Part shown: piece after piece, positions 1 to 10,634 of the stretch
How the letters are laid out: each line of letters opens with the position of its first letter
Position numbering within the stretch: position 1 is the first letter of the stretch
Assembly (NCBI GenBank): GCA_023053685.1
Contig: JALIGW010000005.1
Coordinates: forward strand, 50,829,742 to 50,893,741
Direction: 5' to 3'
Source of the DNA: Diadophis punctatus similis
Lineage: Eukaryota; Chordata; Lepidosauria; Squamata; Dipsadidae
Length of the DNA: 64,000 nt
Notes under the pieces: generated by a model
The model's input: only the letters and a program-made list of their open reading frames with translations
What the model was told of the DNA's origin: nothing
Databases searched by the model: none
Position numbers and translations under genes: made by a program

Positions 1-2133
1 AATTACATAGGTGGTCATTGAACAATATACATTTTATTTTGCACACATAAGTTGTATAAGTATAATGCAGTAATTAAGTTTCTCTAATTGTACAATTTTA
101 TACATCTTTCACATCTTATAAAAGATGTTATATGTTTGTGAAATAAATGGTTAAGTCACTCAGTTACTGGAATGGTTGACAAAAAAGGGATGGCTGACAA
201 CATAAGGGTCTGCTGAAACAGCTTGTGCTCTGTTAAGCACTTAGTGACTTGATATGTAACACTTGGTATATTTCTAACTATTTTTAAAGGATGTCATTAA
301 CTTAGTTGTCTTCTCCCACAAACATAGCTGATAAAGACTTTTATTGTGATTTTTCTTCCAGATTCCCTTTCAAATTAACTTTTTATGCTTTTATATGTGT
401 AAAAGTTCTGCATAGTTAAAATTCTTGAATTAAAAACTTGATAACTATTTCTTCAGTTATTATGATCTAATCTTTAAAATACGATTGTAAATTGAGGAAC
501 AGAAATAATTTGCAAAAATCATTAAATATGTTGGTTCTGCATTAAAACAATACTTTAGATGCTGAAAGAGCACATATACTTCACCATACATGTTTACTGT
601 TGTATTAATTGAGGTGGTAAGGCAGAGAAAGTGTACATGATTTTATTTTGGTGGATATTGAACATAAACCTTGGTTAGATTAGGCAGAATATTTTTTCTT
701 GTTTCTCATTTTGAAACAATTTGTTAAGGGCTTTAAATATTCTGGATACCTCTATATAACATAGGTACATTAATTATCTCTCCAGAAATAAATAACTCTA
801 CCATTTAGGCCTTTGCATTGCTTAAGAACTTTCACTGGAATTTATTTAAATATGTTTCTTTTTAAAAAGTCTAAAAGTCACATTAAGTCACATTAACCGA
901 AAAATTGACTAAAAAGGAAAAGGTAAGTATTTTATGTATCCTTATGTATACATGAAGACTTGTTATTTTTCTATGTTACAAGTGTGTGTATTACTACAGT
1001 TGCCTATAATCCTGGTATCATGACTACTATATCATTTTCATGTTAGCAATGTGTCTTAGAATATTCCTCGCCAGTGACGGATAATATCACATATATCCAA
1101 AATGCACATTTTTGTGTCTTCATACACTTAGCTTGTATAATGTATGATATATTATCATTGTGATTATTGACTAAAGGGGTAAAGAGACTTTATAATCAAG
1201 TAGTTGGACATTAGCCAGATTCATCTTAAGAAATACTTGGAAAGTAAATACTATAATACAGTTACAGGAAGATTTAATAGTTGGTGCTTAAGAAGAAATG
1301 TCAGTGCACTAGCAATAATAGTTTGTAGACTACATTTGTTGCCATAGTCGAAGCTAAACAATAATTTAGAATTGTATAAATGGCTAGCAATTTGGGATTG
1401 TGTTACTTGATAAAGCATTCTAAGTTAATTTCTACGAAACATTTTGCTGGCTATAATTGGAAATAGGATACTAATCTCAGTGGATCTTTGGCTGATTCTT
1501 CATTATATACTTAGGTTTCAGTAAGCCAATCAGGTTGTACAATGCACAATTACACAATTTCACAATAGATGGCTTTTGTTTTTTTAAAGTGGCATTGTTG
1601 CTTTATATTTAGTGATAAAAATTAATTTTTAGAACTGCTTTGTAAATCAATGGAACAAATTTGCTTGATAGTTCTGTGAAAGTGATTTGTGATTTATAAG
1701 AACTCATAAGAGTACATTTTTTGGAACACATAACAGCTAAAAATGAAAGAATATATGGAATAAATAAATTGTGCAAAAAACTTACATATGCTCATTCTAA
1801 GATATTAATTTTTATCATCTGCATCTTTTGGTAAAATTATTCTAGGTGCTATTTAACTGTACAACTAAGAAAAATAGGAAAAATAGAGAAGCACAAAAAT
1901 ATTTCAATGAATATTTTTCAATTTTTTCAGAATTATAAATTAATACTATATAAAATTGTAATTTTTGTTAGCATGAAAGTATAATACTGCAAACAAAAAT
2001 AATGAATACAACAGAAATCATCAATTACAATAATTGAAATTTCTATCAGATTTAAGGTGAATCCTTATAATGAAGTAAGCATGATCTAATTTTTATATTA
2101 GCTTGTGTTTAAATTGCAGTTTATTTTTTAAAA

Positions 2134-3200
2134 TATAATTTTATTAAAAACACAAAGATAAAGTAATAGAAACTAATAAATAAGAAAAAAGAAAAAAGAT
2201 CAGAGAGCTAAAAGTTTGAAAGCAAAAAAACGTACAAAGAAGTAGTTAATGGTTTTCTTTACAGCAGTTATATAGTGCATTCAGAAAGTATTCTGACCCC
2301 CTTCACTTTTGTCAATTTTGTTATGCTGCAGCTTGAATCTACAGTTGTTGAAATTAATTTTTTCTCATTAATCTACACTCAGTACCCTATAATCACAAAG
2401 TGTAAACAGAAGTTTAGAAATATCTTTAGTCAAACATGATAGAATGTCCTTTTTGTTGGTCACATGTCCACTTTATCATTTTTAATGATCTTCTGTTTCA
2501 AATTTTGATAAAAGTTCATATGTTTTAATAACATGTCCATCATTTGTATACAGTTTTATTTCAATTCAGTCTTACAGTTTTCAACCCATAAATTATTTTA
2601 TCTACTTTAAATCTTAATGTACATAAGAAAATCATATCAGTCTGCCACCAGGTTTTCTCTTGTTTTCTCTTATTTTCCCCTTGACAAAATTTTAGTTTCT
2701 CAGGATATGTTAGCCATTTGCATTTGCTTATTCTTGTCAATAAAATGCTTGTTCTGAGACTTAGAAAGGTGATTTGGGTATTACCTGGGTTTGTATCTTT
2801 TTATATTAACAGTATTGCATGTCAGACATATTGATTTTTAAAATCTACATTAACCTCAACTGTATTGTATCATAGGCATCCATGCCACCCAAACTCAGAT
2901 TGGATTCTTCTAACTTCAAAAGTCTTCTATTTCTCACAGTATCTACTTCTTCATCCAAATCAAACAACAAGCTGCAAAATATAATTCCAAATCTGGTTAA
3001 ACCGAATACTTCACTTCCCTTTTCATATTATAACACCTTGTATTTAATTCTTGTTTTTTTCCACTATTTAAATGATGTATCAATTGTAAAAACAGGTATT
3101 GTGTGAAACAAATGCATTGTAGGCACTAATCTTAATCACAGAAATGTTCCCAGCAAAGACAACTGTAGTTTCTCTATCTTATTTTATAACTTCATTTCAT
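2134..3200 (-). mobile_element. Degenerate L1-like element, antisense (low certainty)
   Basis: The left edge has the T-rich start expected of an antisense LINE 3' end (TTTTATTAAAAACAC), followed by AC/T-rich sequence resembling the ORF2-less L1-like elements at 10910 and 17961. A Tc1-like fragment interrupts it at about 2271-2430. The right limit is approximate and no ORF survives. It could be several small fragments. Confidence 0.4.
2271..2430 (+). mobile_element. Tc1/mariner-type terminal fragment
   Basis: The segment starts at a TA-rich junction with TAGTGCATTCAGAAAGTATT and continues with GACCCCCTTCACTTTTG, CATTAATCTACAC and CCCTATAATCACAAAGTG. I recognise this as the terminal repeat of the Tc1-like transposons common in fish and other vertebrates. 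Only one end is present, with no transposase and no second inverted repeat nearby, so it is a dead fragment. The right boundary is estimated. Confidence 0.72.
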
Positions 3201-3221
3201 GCCTTTACATTATTATTTTGT

Positions 3222-3765
3222 TTTTTAAATATTTTTATTAAGAATTACAAAGGAAAAGAAAAAAAATCAATTACAAACTAGAAAAAATACCAAAAGAAAA
3301 AAACAAAGGAAAGGGGAAGTGTGAAAAAGAAAAAGGAAAGAGAAAGAAAAGAGAAGTACTAACTTCTCCTTTCATCCCAGTAGGTAAAAACTGTTTTAGT
3401 AGCTAATCACTACGATATCTCTAAAGAAATGTGATTGAGAGGTATTTAAATTTTGCACTAAGGATCTCTCTTCATTTTTAATTATCTTCTGGCTCCAAAA
3501 TCCAGTCTTCAAAGTTTCCTTAACATAAAAAAAAAATCCAAAGCAATCTCCATTTTCCTATGAAAAAATATATTCTAAATGATTTAAAAGTATAATTCCA
3601 AATCCTCTGGACTCTTAATATGTTAACTTCCCAATATCTATAAGCTAAGCATCTGTTTGCTGCATACTAAAAAAAATGTTTAAAAACTTCTTTTAAAAAA
3701 TTTACAACTTCATCTTTTAAGGACACAGAAAGTGACCCAATATATACCTTGTTGGTCTGAAGGGT
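3222..3765 (-). mobile_element. Antisense L1-like 3' region
   Basis: It begins with a T-run and TTTTTATTAAGAATTACAAA, the reverse complement of an L1-type 3' terminus in this genome (compare the sense form near 54760-54790). AT-rich sequence without an ORF follows. The assignment rests on this edge and on the antisense ORF2-like fragment beyond the microsatellite, so it is tentative. Confidence 0.4.
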
Positions 3766-3767
3766 CT

Positions 3768-3973
<206 letters not shown>

Positions 3974-4319
3974 TCCGTTGAGTCTTTGTGAGTGTGAGCT
4001 CGATGTAATCCTGACTCCTAGAACTTCAATCATAAATTGACCATAAAAATGGTAGTTTCCTCAGTTTCTTCATAAGGAGTAGCTATCCAGAGTCATAAGA
4101 ATAATCTCAACTTTCACTCCCTGTTCTGGAGAGATTACACTATCTTGGATCCAATGGCGATTCTCTCACAAAATCTGTCTTGCTATCTAGTGAAAGTCAG
4201 CAAAGATGTCGGCTCACCATAGCACTTAAGGGAAGTAATTACTGATGTCTTGCTGGCTTTCACTGGATTTACACAATTATTTTAAAACCATACAATTTGT
4301 ATTTGTCATAGTGATACCC

Positions 4320-6180
4320 AAGTATTTTACCTTCTTCTTAAAATCCATTTTATTCATCAATTCTGTTTGAGCTTGTATTTTCATTTTCATTAACATCTTT
4401 GACATCTGTTTATTGATATTCAACCCTACCATGTTTTTCTGAAAACACGACCCACCCCAATAATAAGCCCAACCCTAATTTTACTCTATTCAGTATTTCA
4501 AGAACTAAAATAAGCGAGAGAGAATTGTGGGCAGCATTGTTTTATTCCTTTTTGTATCTCACATAGTTTTGTTAGACCTTACATTTAGATTTGTGTTTTA
4601 TATGAAGTATAAATTGATCTTACCTATTTTATAAAATTATCTCCAAAATTTGTATCTTCAGTGCCTTGAACAAGAAAGCTTAGTTCAAAGACCTGTCCAA
4701 AACCTTTCTAACACTGTCCTTTAAAACTCTTTTAGATAAAAACCCACATTGATCTTTGTGAATAATTCTTGAAAAATTATTTTCAATTTATCAGCTAAAA
4801 TTGTTTTGAACTATTTGTAATCATTATTCAATAATGTTATTGGTCTATAGTTTCTTATTAAAGTCAAATCTTGTCATTCTTTGGGTATTAGTGCTATATT
4901 GGCCTCTTTCAATGCTCTAACATCTTTTGTCCCTGTAAGAAAGCATCCATAGTGTTTTGTAGAGGTTGCAAAGTTCATCCTCAAAGCACACAGAATAAGC
5001 ACCTGATAATCCATATGGCCCAGGCACCTTTGCTGGTTAAATCTTTTTATAGCTAAATGTAACCCAATCATTGACATTGATGCATATTACACAGATTAGT
5101 CTTTCTACAAAACAAAATTATAATTCTTTCCAGAAAGAATTATAAAGTATCTTTGATCAAGCGCAAAATCGACTCTATATACTTTATAGGAATATCAAGG
5201 TTTACTAATATTTAACTGAAATACAACTGGCGGGATAGAAAATTTAACAGTTTAAGATTTGTTTCATCATCTACTGAATTATCTTACAGTATTTCTGTGC
5301 TTTGTAACATTTCTTTCATTATAATCAAAAAAATCTGATTTATTTCATTTCCAAATTTGAACATGAATTGCCTATTTTTGGAATTAGCATTGAAGTACTG
5401 TATTACCAGGGGTGGGTTCTGGATTCTCCCGCTGCCAGTTCGCTCAGAGACACGCACACATGCACAGTACTTAAAAAAACCAAGATGGCGCCGCCTATGG
5501 TGCCACTAGCGACCCAGGCCGCCAAGTTACTACCTCTTCTATAGAACCGGTCTGAACCGGGAGGAACCCACCTCTGTGTATTACCAGTTTTGTTTGGTAA
5601 TATTTACAGTAAATGTGATTTGCTTTCCCATTATTGTCTCTCAGATCTGTTTAAATTCTTCATTAGTTTAATTGTACAATTTTGATTTGCTCAGTTCCAT
5701 AACTTATGAATAAGGCCCAGTAGTTCTGTGTTTTGTGTTGCAAGATTTTCAAATTTGGTCAAGTCTCTTGAGCATCCTGCTTTGTTTTTGTAATTTCTTT
5801 TGAATAAAATGTTCATCTGAAGATTCTGAAATTAATGAGGCCGCATATGACCATTCCAAGTAGAGACCTCAAATCTTTATTTTAGTAATGATTAAATTTT
5901 GCAGTCTATGAAGATGATCTCCCAGAAATCTCACATTTTGTTCATTCGTTTTTATGAAGAAAAATAGTATTTAATAAAGGTAGAGATGTATTATCTTGTC
6001 ATTTCTTACTTGTCAGTGGTTCTAGTATTTTTTCTGATTAAATAATGAACAAGTAATTCTGACTTGAGGGCTTGTTAACCACAAATTTCATTTTGAAACA
6101 AGAAATATGATTATGTTTATATCGATTTTATATATTCTATCAGTAAAATTGTACTGCTGCTGAAATTATCTTTGAATTTA
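4320..6180 (-). mobile_element. Degenerate antisense L1 ORF2 fragment
   Basis: The minus-strand frame at 4874-5077 ends in EANIALIPKE, preceded by FATSTKHYGCFLTGTKDV-type sequence. This matches the L1-clade reverse-transcriptase region before the conserved LIPK motif (family knowledge). AT-rich sequence on both sides keeps L1-like composition but is full of stops. A hAT MITE is inserted at 5407-5576. The limits are approximate. Confidence 0.5.
5407..5576. mobile_element. hAT-type MITE, 170 bp, perfect 8-bp target duplication
   Basis: The termini are CAGGGGTGGGTTCT at the left and AGGAACCCACCTCTG at the right, imperfect inverted repeats starting with CAG as in hAT elements. The flanks TGTATTAC at 5399-5406 and 5577-5584 are identical 8-bp target duplications. 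The GC-rich interior has no ORF. Relatives sit at 37463, 39221 and 55165. Confidence 0.9.
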
Positions 6181-6195
6181 AAGTTATGTATATGC

Positions 6196-6510
6196 TTGGT
6201 TTCAAATTGGTTAAAGCCGTGTCCTAGAAACCAGAAGACTGTGAATTCTAGGCCTACTTTAGGCATGAACAGTCAGTCAGTCAGCCCACACTAGAGAGAA
6301 GTTCCCTGAGGATGGCCTCCAGCACGAGTCTGAAAGCTCAGAACACTAAACCTCTGATCCCGGTGACCAGCCCAGATTGGATCCTGAAACATTATCCTGG
6401 GACATGTATATTCTCCTTAATTCGTGAACAGTCTCTCTCATTCCAACTCAGGTCACTGGGTTGTTGTCATGGGGAAAATAGGCACGATTATTAAGTTTGC
6501 TTGAATTAAT
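6196..6510 (+). mobile_element. tRNA-derived SINE with an unexplained middle segment
   Basis: The left part (GGTTAAAGCC, AGAAACCAGAAGACTGTGA) and the right part (CTGGGTTGTTGTCATGGGGA, AAATAGG) match the ends of the tRNA-derived SINE seen more fully at 59538. About 150 bp between roughly 6276 and 6429 does not fit that SINE, so this is either an insertion or a chimera. Confidence 0.6.
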
Positions 6511-6966
6511 TATACATATACAAATAAAATCTGGATTTAAAAAAAATTAGTCTATGTTTGGATAATACAACTACAAATATTTATAGATCAGCCTATAAAA
6601 ATACTAAGAGTAGATTACAGCAGACAATTACTTAGATGTACACATTTACAGATATAATAGGGAAAATAATTAAGAAATTAAGATTCTTGAAAATATTGAA
6701 TGTCAAACAATTATATAAGAACAAAAGAAAATTTAGAAAGGTATGATGAACTAGAGAAATTGAGTTGATAAATAGCTTGCGGTACTACCGGTATTTTATC
6801 AGCCATAAAATCATTGTGTATCTGTAGGAAATGATAATATGTTCATGGTTGAACTGTTAAATTTGAGACTGAACAATTACTACAGTGGGTATGTTTGTGT
6901 GTGCATATTTTGGTGCCTTCTAATATTATATATACATACAATTTTCTTGGCAAGATTTCAAAAGTA

Positions 6967-7330
6967 CAGATAGTCCTTAATTTACAGCCATAATTGAGTC
7001 CAAAATTTCTGTCGGTAAGCAAGACAGTTTATAAGGAGTTTTGTTCCATTTTATTACCTTTCTATCCTAGTTGTTAAGTGAATCACTGCAATTGTTAAAT
7101 TAATAATGTGGGTGTTAAGTGAACCTAGCTTTCCCATTGACTTCGCCTGACAGAAGGTTTCAAAAGATGACCACTTGACACACACACCCTGGGATGCTGC
7201 AATTGTTATAAATAAATGCCAGTTATCAAGCATCCAAAATTTTGATCACGTGACCATGAGGATGTTGCAATAGTTGTGTTAAAAAGAGTCATAAATCACT
7301 TTTTTCAGTTCCATTGTCGATCATTAAGAT
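6967..7330 (+). mobile_element. TA-flanked MITE (CAGGTAGTCCT family), right end truncated
   Basis: It begins TA-CAGATAGTCCTTAATTTAC and follows the fuller copy at 47156 through landmarks such as GTTAAGTGAATCACTGCA, CCCATTGACTTCGC and GATCACGTGACCATGAGGAT. It stops near 7320 before the closing inverted repeat. It has no coding capacity. Confidence 0.8.
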
Positions 7331-7674
7331 CACCTAACTGGCATCATGCCTAAGGCAAGACTAGAACTTACAGTCTTCCAGTTTCTATCCTAGGGTCTTG
7401 ATCACCTTACAAAACTGGCTCAAGTGGTATTTATGCACATTTATATCATTTTTATGAGTGCCACCTATTAAATATCTCTGTGGATGCATTTCTCCACAAT
7501 TCAGCATAGATCTGGAAGATGTGAACTGTGAGTGCATGCATTATAAGTTATGAAACCAGTGTAATCTGTAAGAACAAAAGTCTTTACAGCTTTCATGGAT
7601 TTAGTTTGCCTTGATTTTGAACTGCAAACAGAACATTGGAATTTTTTTTTCCATTTTAAACTGAAGAGCATTTA

Positions 7675-8310
7675 CAGGTATTCTTTGCTTAATGACAGTA
7701 ACTAGGATTGTAATTTGTGTTGCTAAGCAATGTGTGTGCATAGTGTGACATGATCTGACCACATCACTTACTGATGGCAATCTTGGGCAGTCCCTGTCGC
7801 CATTCTTAAGCAAAGATCATGGGTTGTTAAATGAGAACCTCCTTGAAACTTCCTGCTAGTTTCTAGCAAGCACAGAAAGTTATTGGAGAAGCTGGCAGGA
7901 AGTTGTAAGTCTTGGATGGCTCACAGACCAGCAGATGGGTTAGTTCTGGCATAGTGCGAACAAAGCCAGGCAGTCATAGCTGCTGTGGACTGTGGGAGGC
8001 ATGTAGCCGTGTCTGCTTCAGCTGGGTGTGAGTATGGCCGAGTATGGAGTGGATGCGGGAAAGTGGTGGGAGTAATTTACAGGTACAACTTGCATTTTCC
8101 CAATTTATTTTTCTTGTGAAAAGCCGCTATCGAAGGCTGCAAATGGCAGTCATATGACTGTGGAACATTGTAATTAATTTAAGTACCAACCAGCACCAGG
8201 ATTGTGATCATGTCACTACGGGAGTGCTTGGATGGTAAATACTGCCTGTTCAGCCCCATTGTAACTTTGAACAGTTGTGAAACGAGTGATCATTAACAGA
8301 AGATTACCTG
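7675..8310. mobile_element. TA-flanked MITE relative, ~636 bp
   Basis: The termini CAGGTATTCTTTGCTTAATG and CATTAACAGAAGATTACCTG are inverted repeats, with TA on both outer sides. The interior differs from the 47156 copy, apart from fragments such as GATCATGTCACTACGGGA near 8206. It is probably a longer subfamily. The open frame at 7601-7813 is not a gene. Confidence 0.72.
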
Positions 8311-9750
8311 TAATTGATGTTTGGCCCATCATGATATAAAATCGAATGTCCATGTGTCTCTGTAGTCATGCATGATTGTTTATATTGCTATTTACAAAAC
8401 TTTGGAACATGTATGTAATTACTGAAGACCCTGAACATTGTTGAATAGTTGATCTTAATTTTAATTATGGCAGTCCCTAGTTCTATTTTGGCAAAATGTT
8501 CTTTGGATCTGTTTATGCTGTGATTTGCTGTATTGAATGCAAAGTGTATTCAGTGCCAGGTATATGTATTACCTGCTGGTACTTGCATCTTATCTGATAC
8601 AGTCTAATTTACAATTAATTGTTCTTTATACTCCTTCATAGTTAACCCTAAAGCAGTTGCAGCTATTTCATAATAGGCCCTTTGATAGCTTTGGACCTCC
8701 TGTCACATATGAAACACTTTACCTTTCAGAGTAATTCAGGAAAGTTCTGAATATTTGTTTTCTATGTGCTTTTATAAATTATCCTTATTGGGCTGTGAAA
8801 CCTAAACTTCATTTGTATGAATTGGCTTTAGCTATAATTGGATTTTAGTATTTTGCTTGCCTTAATATTTTTATTGTCAGTTTTTAATGATTCAAAATTG
8901 TTTCAAATGGCCTTCATTTTTAAAAGCAGCCTATAAACATCTATATTATATTGAATGATGTAGAGATTAGTTATATTCTTAAATTGACAGGTTGATCATT
9001 ATACAATACTATATTGCAATACTCAGTCACCTAAATGAAATCATCAACCCTGGGATAAAGATTCATCTAGGTAACTATAATTTGAAAGTCACAATACTTT
9101 TGGGACTTTCTGACTGTATGAGAGAAACTATCTAGTTGGGGAATCAGGCTTAAAAGGATATAATATAATTATGAGAGAAATGGAGTTTAAATAAGTACTC
9201 GTATTGGATTGTTCCTCAAGGGGATTTTTATTTTATTTCTCTGTAAGGTTTAGGAAAAAAAGGAAATACTGTATTTTCTGGCAGTTTTCATTTTTCAAGG
9301 TATTTATTGAGATTGGATATGGTAAATGTAGCTTTTTCATGTGCTTACTTATTTTAGTAAACCTGAGCATTCATCCGGCTTTTTCTGGACAAGTCTGGGG
9401 GCCAAATGTAAATTAATTTATCTGTTAGGTTTAATGAGAAAGCAATACTATAAATGTTGATTGACAGTTTTGTCAAAGCTCAATTTTCTCCTAATGGAAA
9501 TAAATAAATTTATTTAGGATATTTATAGGCATCCTAGTGTGTTATGAGAACTTGTGTTTCACTGAAGTGGATGGAATAAAGTTAAGAAACACTGGTATTT
9601 TGATCAAGATATGAAGTTCAAAGTTTTACTGTGCTAAATTTCTAGAACTTAAAATATAATAGTAAATTTTGAGATTTTGAAGTATTAGAGTAGAATAGGT
9701 GATTTTGAATTGAGTTTACAAACATGGAGAGATGAAGAATTGTGATATGA

Positions 9751-10272
9751 TTTATTTATTTATTGTAATTTGTCAAACAGAAACAAAAACAGGAATAATA
9801 TAAAAATACAATGACAGGGACGATAGGCGTTTATGCACGCCCCCTCTATGGACCTCTTAAGAATGAAGTGATGTCCACGGAAGTCAATTTGTGACTAAAA
9901 CTGTGAAAATATGTAGCTGAGACAACTGAATCAGTTGAAGCATTCCAGACTTTGACAACTCTATTACAAAAATTGTATTTTTTACAGTCAAGTTTAGAAT
10001 GATTTACGTTGAGTTTAAAGCGGTTGTTCGTGCATGTATTATTGCGATTAAAACAGAAAAAAATCATTTACAGTACAATTTTTTATGCAATACCTAAGTC
10101 TGACCGCAAGCGGCGCAGTTCCAAGTTATTCAAACCAAGAATTTCGAGCCTAGTAGCATAGGTAATTCTATTATGATGAGAATACATTTCATAATTCTTC
10201 CCATTTTGGAAGCTCATGACACTGGAATAAGTTTCAATTACAAAAATAAAATATAAGGAGATTTTATACAAA
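9751..10272 (-). mobile_element. LINE (L2/CR1 group) 3' fragment, antisense
   Basis: On the minus strand, 10083-10271 reads ATRLEILGLNNLELRRLRSD and 9846-10067 reads CNRVVKVWNASTDSVVSA. In family terms these are the C-terminal ORF2 motifs RL..LGL..LE.RRLR.D and NRVV..WN.LP..VVSA of L2/CR1-type LINEs. The left edge is an AAATAAAT-type tail in antisense. The two motif blocks are in different frames, so it is inactive. It ends about 60 bp before DIPK2A exon 2. Confidence 0.75.
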
Positions 10273-10330
10273 ATTCTGTGTGAAAATGCTTTTAGTATTC
10301 AGTCTTAATAATTGGTTCTTCCCATTACAG

Positions 10331-10634
10331 AGTTTTCCCTCTGATGAAGGATGGCCATTTGCAAAATACCTTGGAGCATGCGGAAGAATGGTAGCTGTAA
10401 ACTATGTGGGAGAAGAACTATGGAGTTACTATAGTGCCCCTTGGGAAAAACGAGTGGACCTGGCATGGCAGTTAATGGAAATAGCAGAACAACTAACAAA
10501 CAATGGATTTGAATTTGCACTCTACCTCCTTGATGTCAGCTTTGACAACTTTGCAGTAGGTCCAAAAGATGGAAAAGTCATAATCGTGGATGCTGAAAAT
10601 GTTTTGGTGGCAGATAAAAAGTTAATCAAACAGA
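10331..10634 (+). CDS. DIPK2A: DIPK2A internal coding exon (divergent protein kinase domain 2A)
   Basis: The exon encodes 101 codons plus one base. The acceptor is CCCATTACAG|AG and the donor A|GTAAGT, leaving phase 1. It opens with SFPSDEGWPFAKYLG and contains LYLLDVSFDNFAVG and KVIIVDAENVLVADK, which I recognise as DIPK2A. The family (DIPK/FAM69-like, PIP49_C-type domain) consists of secretory-pathway divergent kinases; DIPK2A is reported as a Golgi-associated, secreted protein. Visible here are a catalytic-loop-like D-x4-N (DVSFDN) in place of HRDxKxxN, and an aspartate (VDAE) where a DFG-type metal-binding residue would lie. The Met at 10280 is intronic: the codons before 10331 read pyrimidine-tract sequence. 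DIPK2B is the alternative but matches less well from memory. Confidence 0.94.

Noticed and set aside
10280..10330. Upstream Met and 17 residues before DIPK2A exon 2
   Set aside because: The stretch is the polypyrimidine tract and acceptor of intron 1; homology to DIPK2A starts exactly at 10331.
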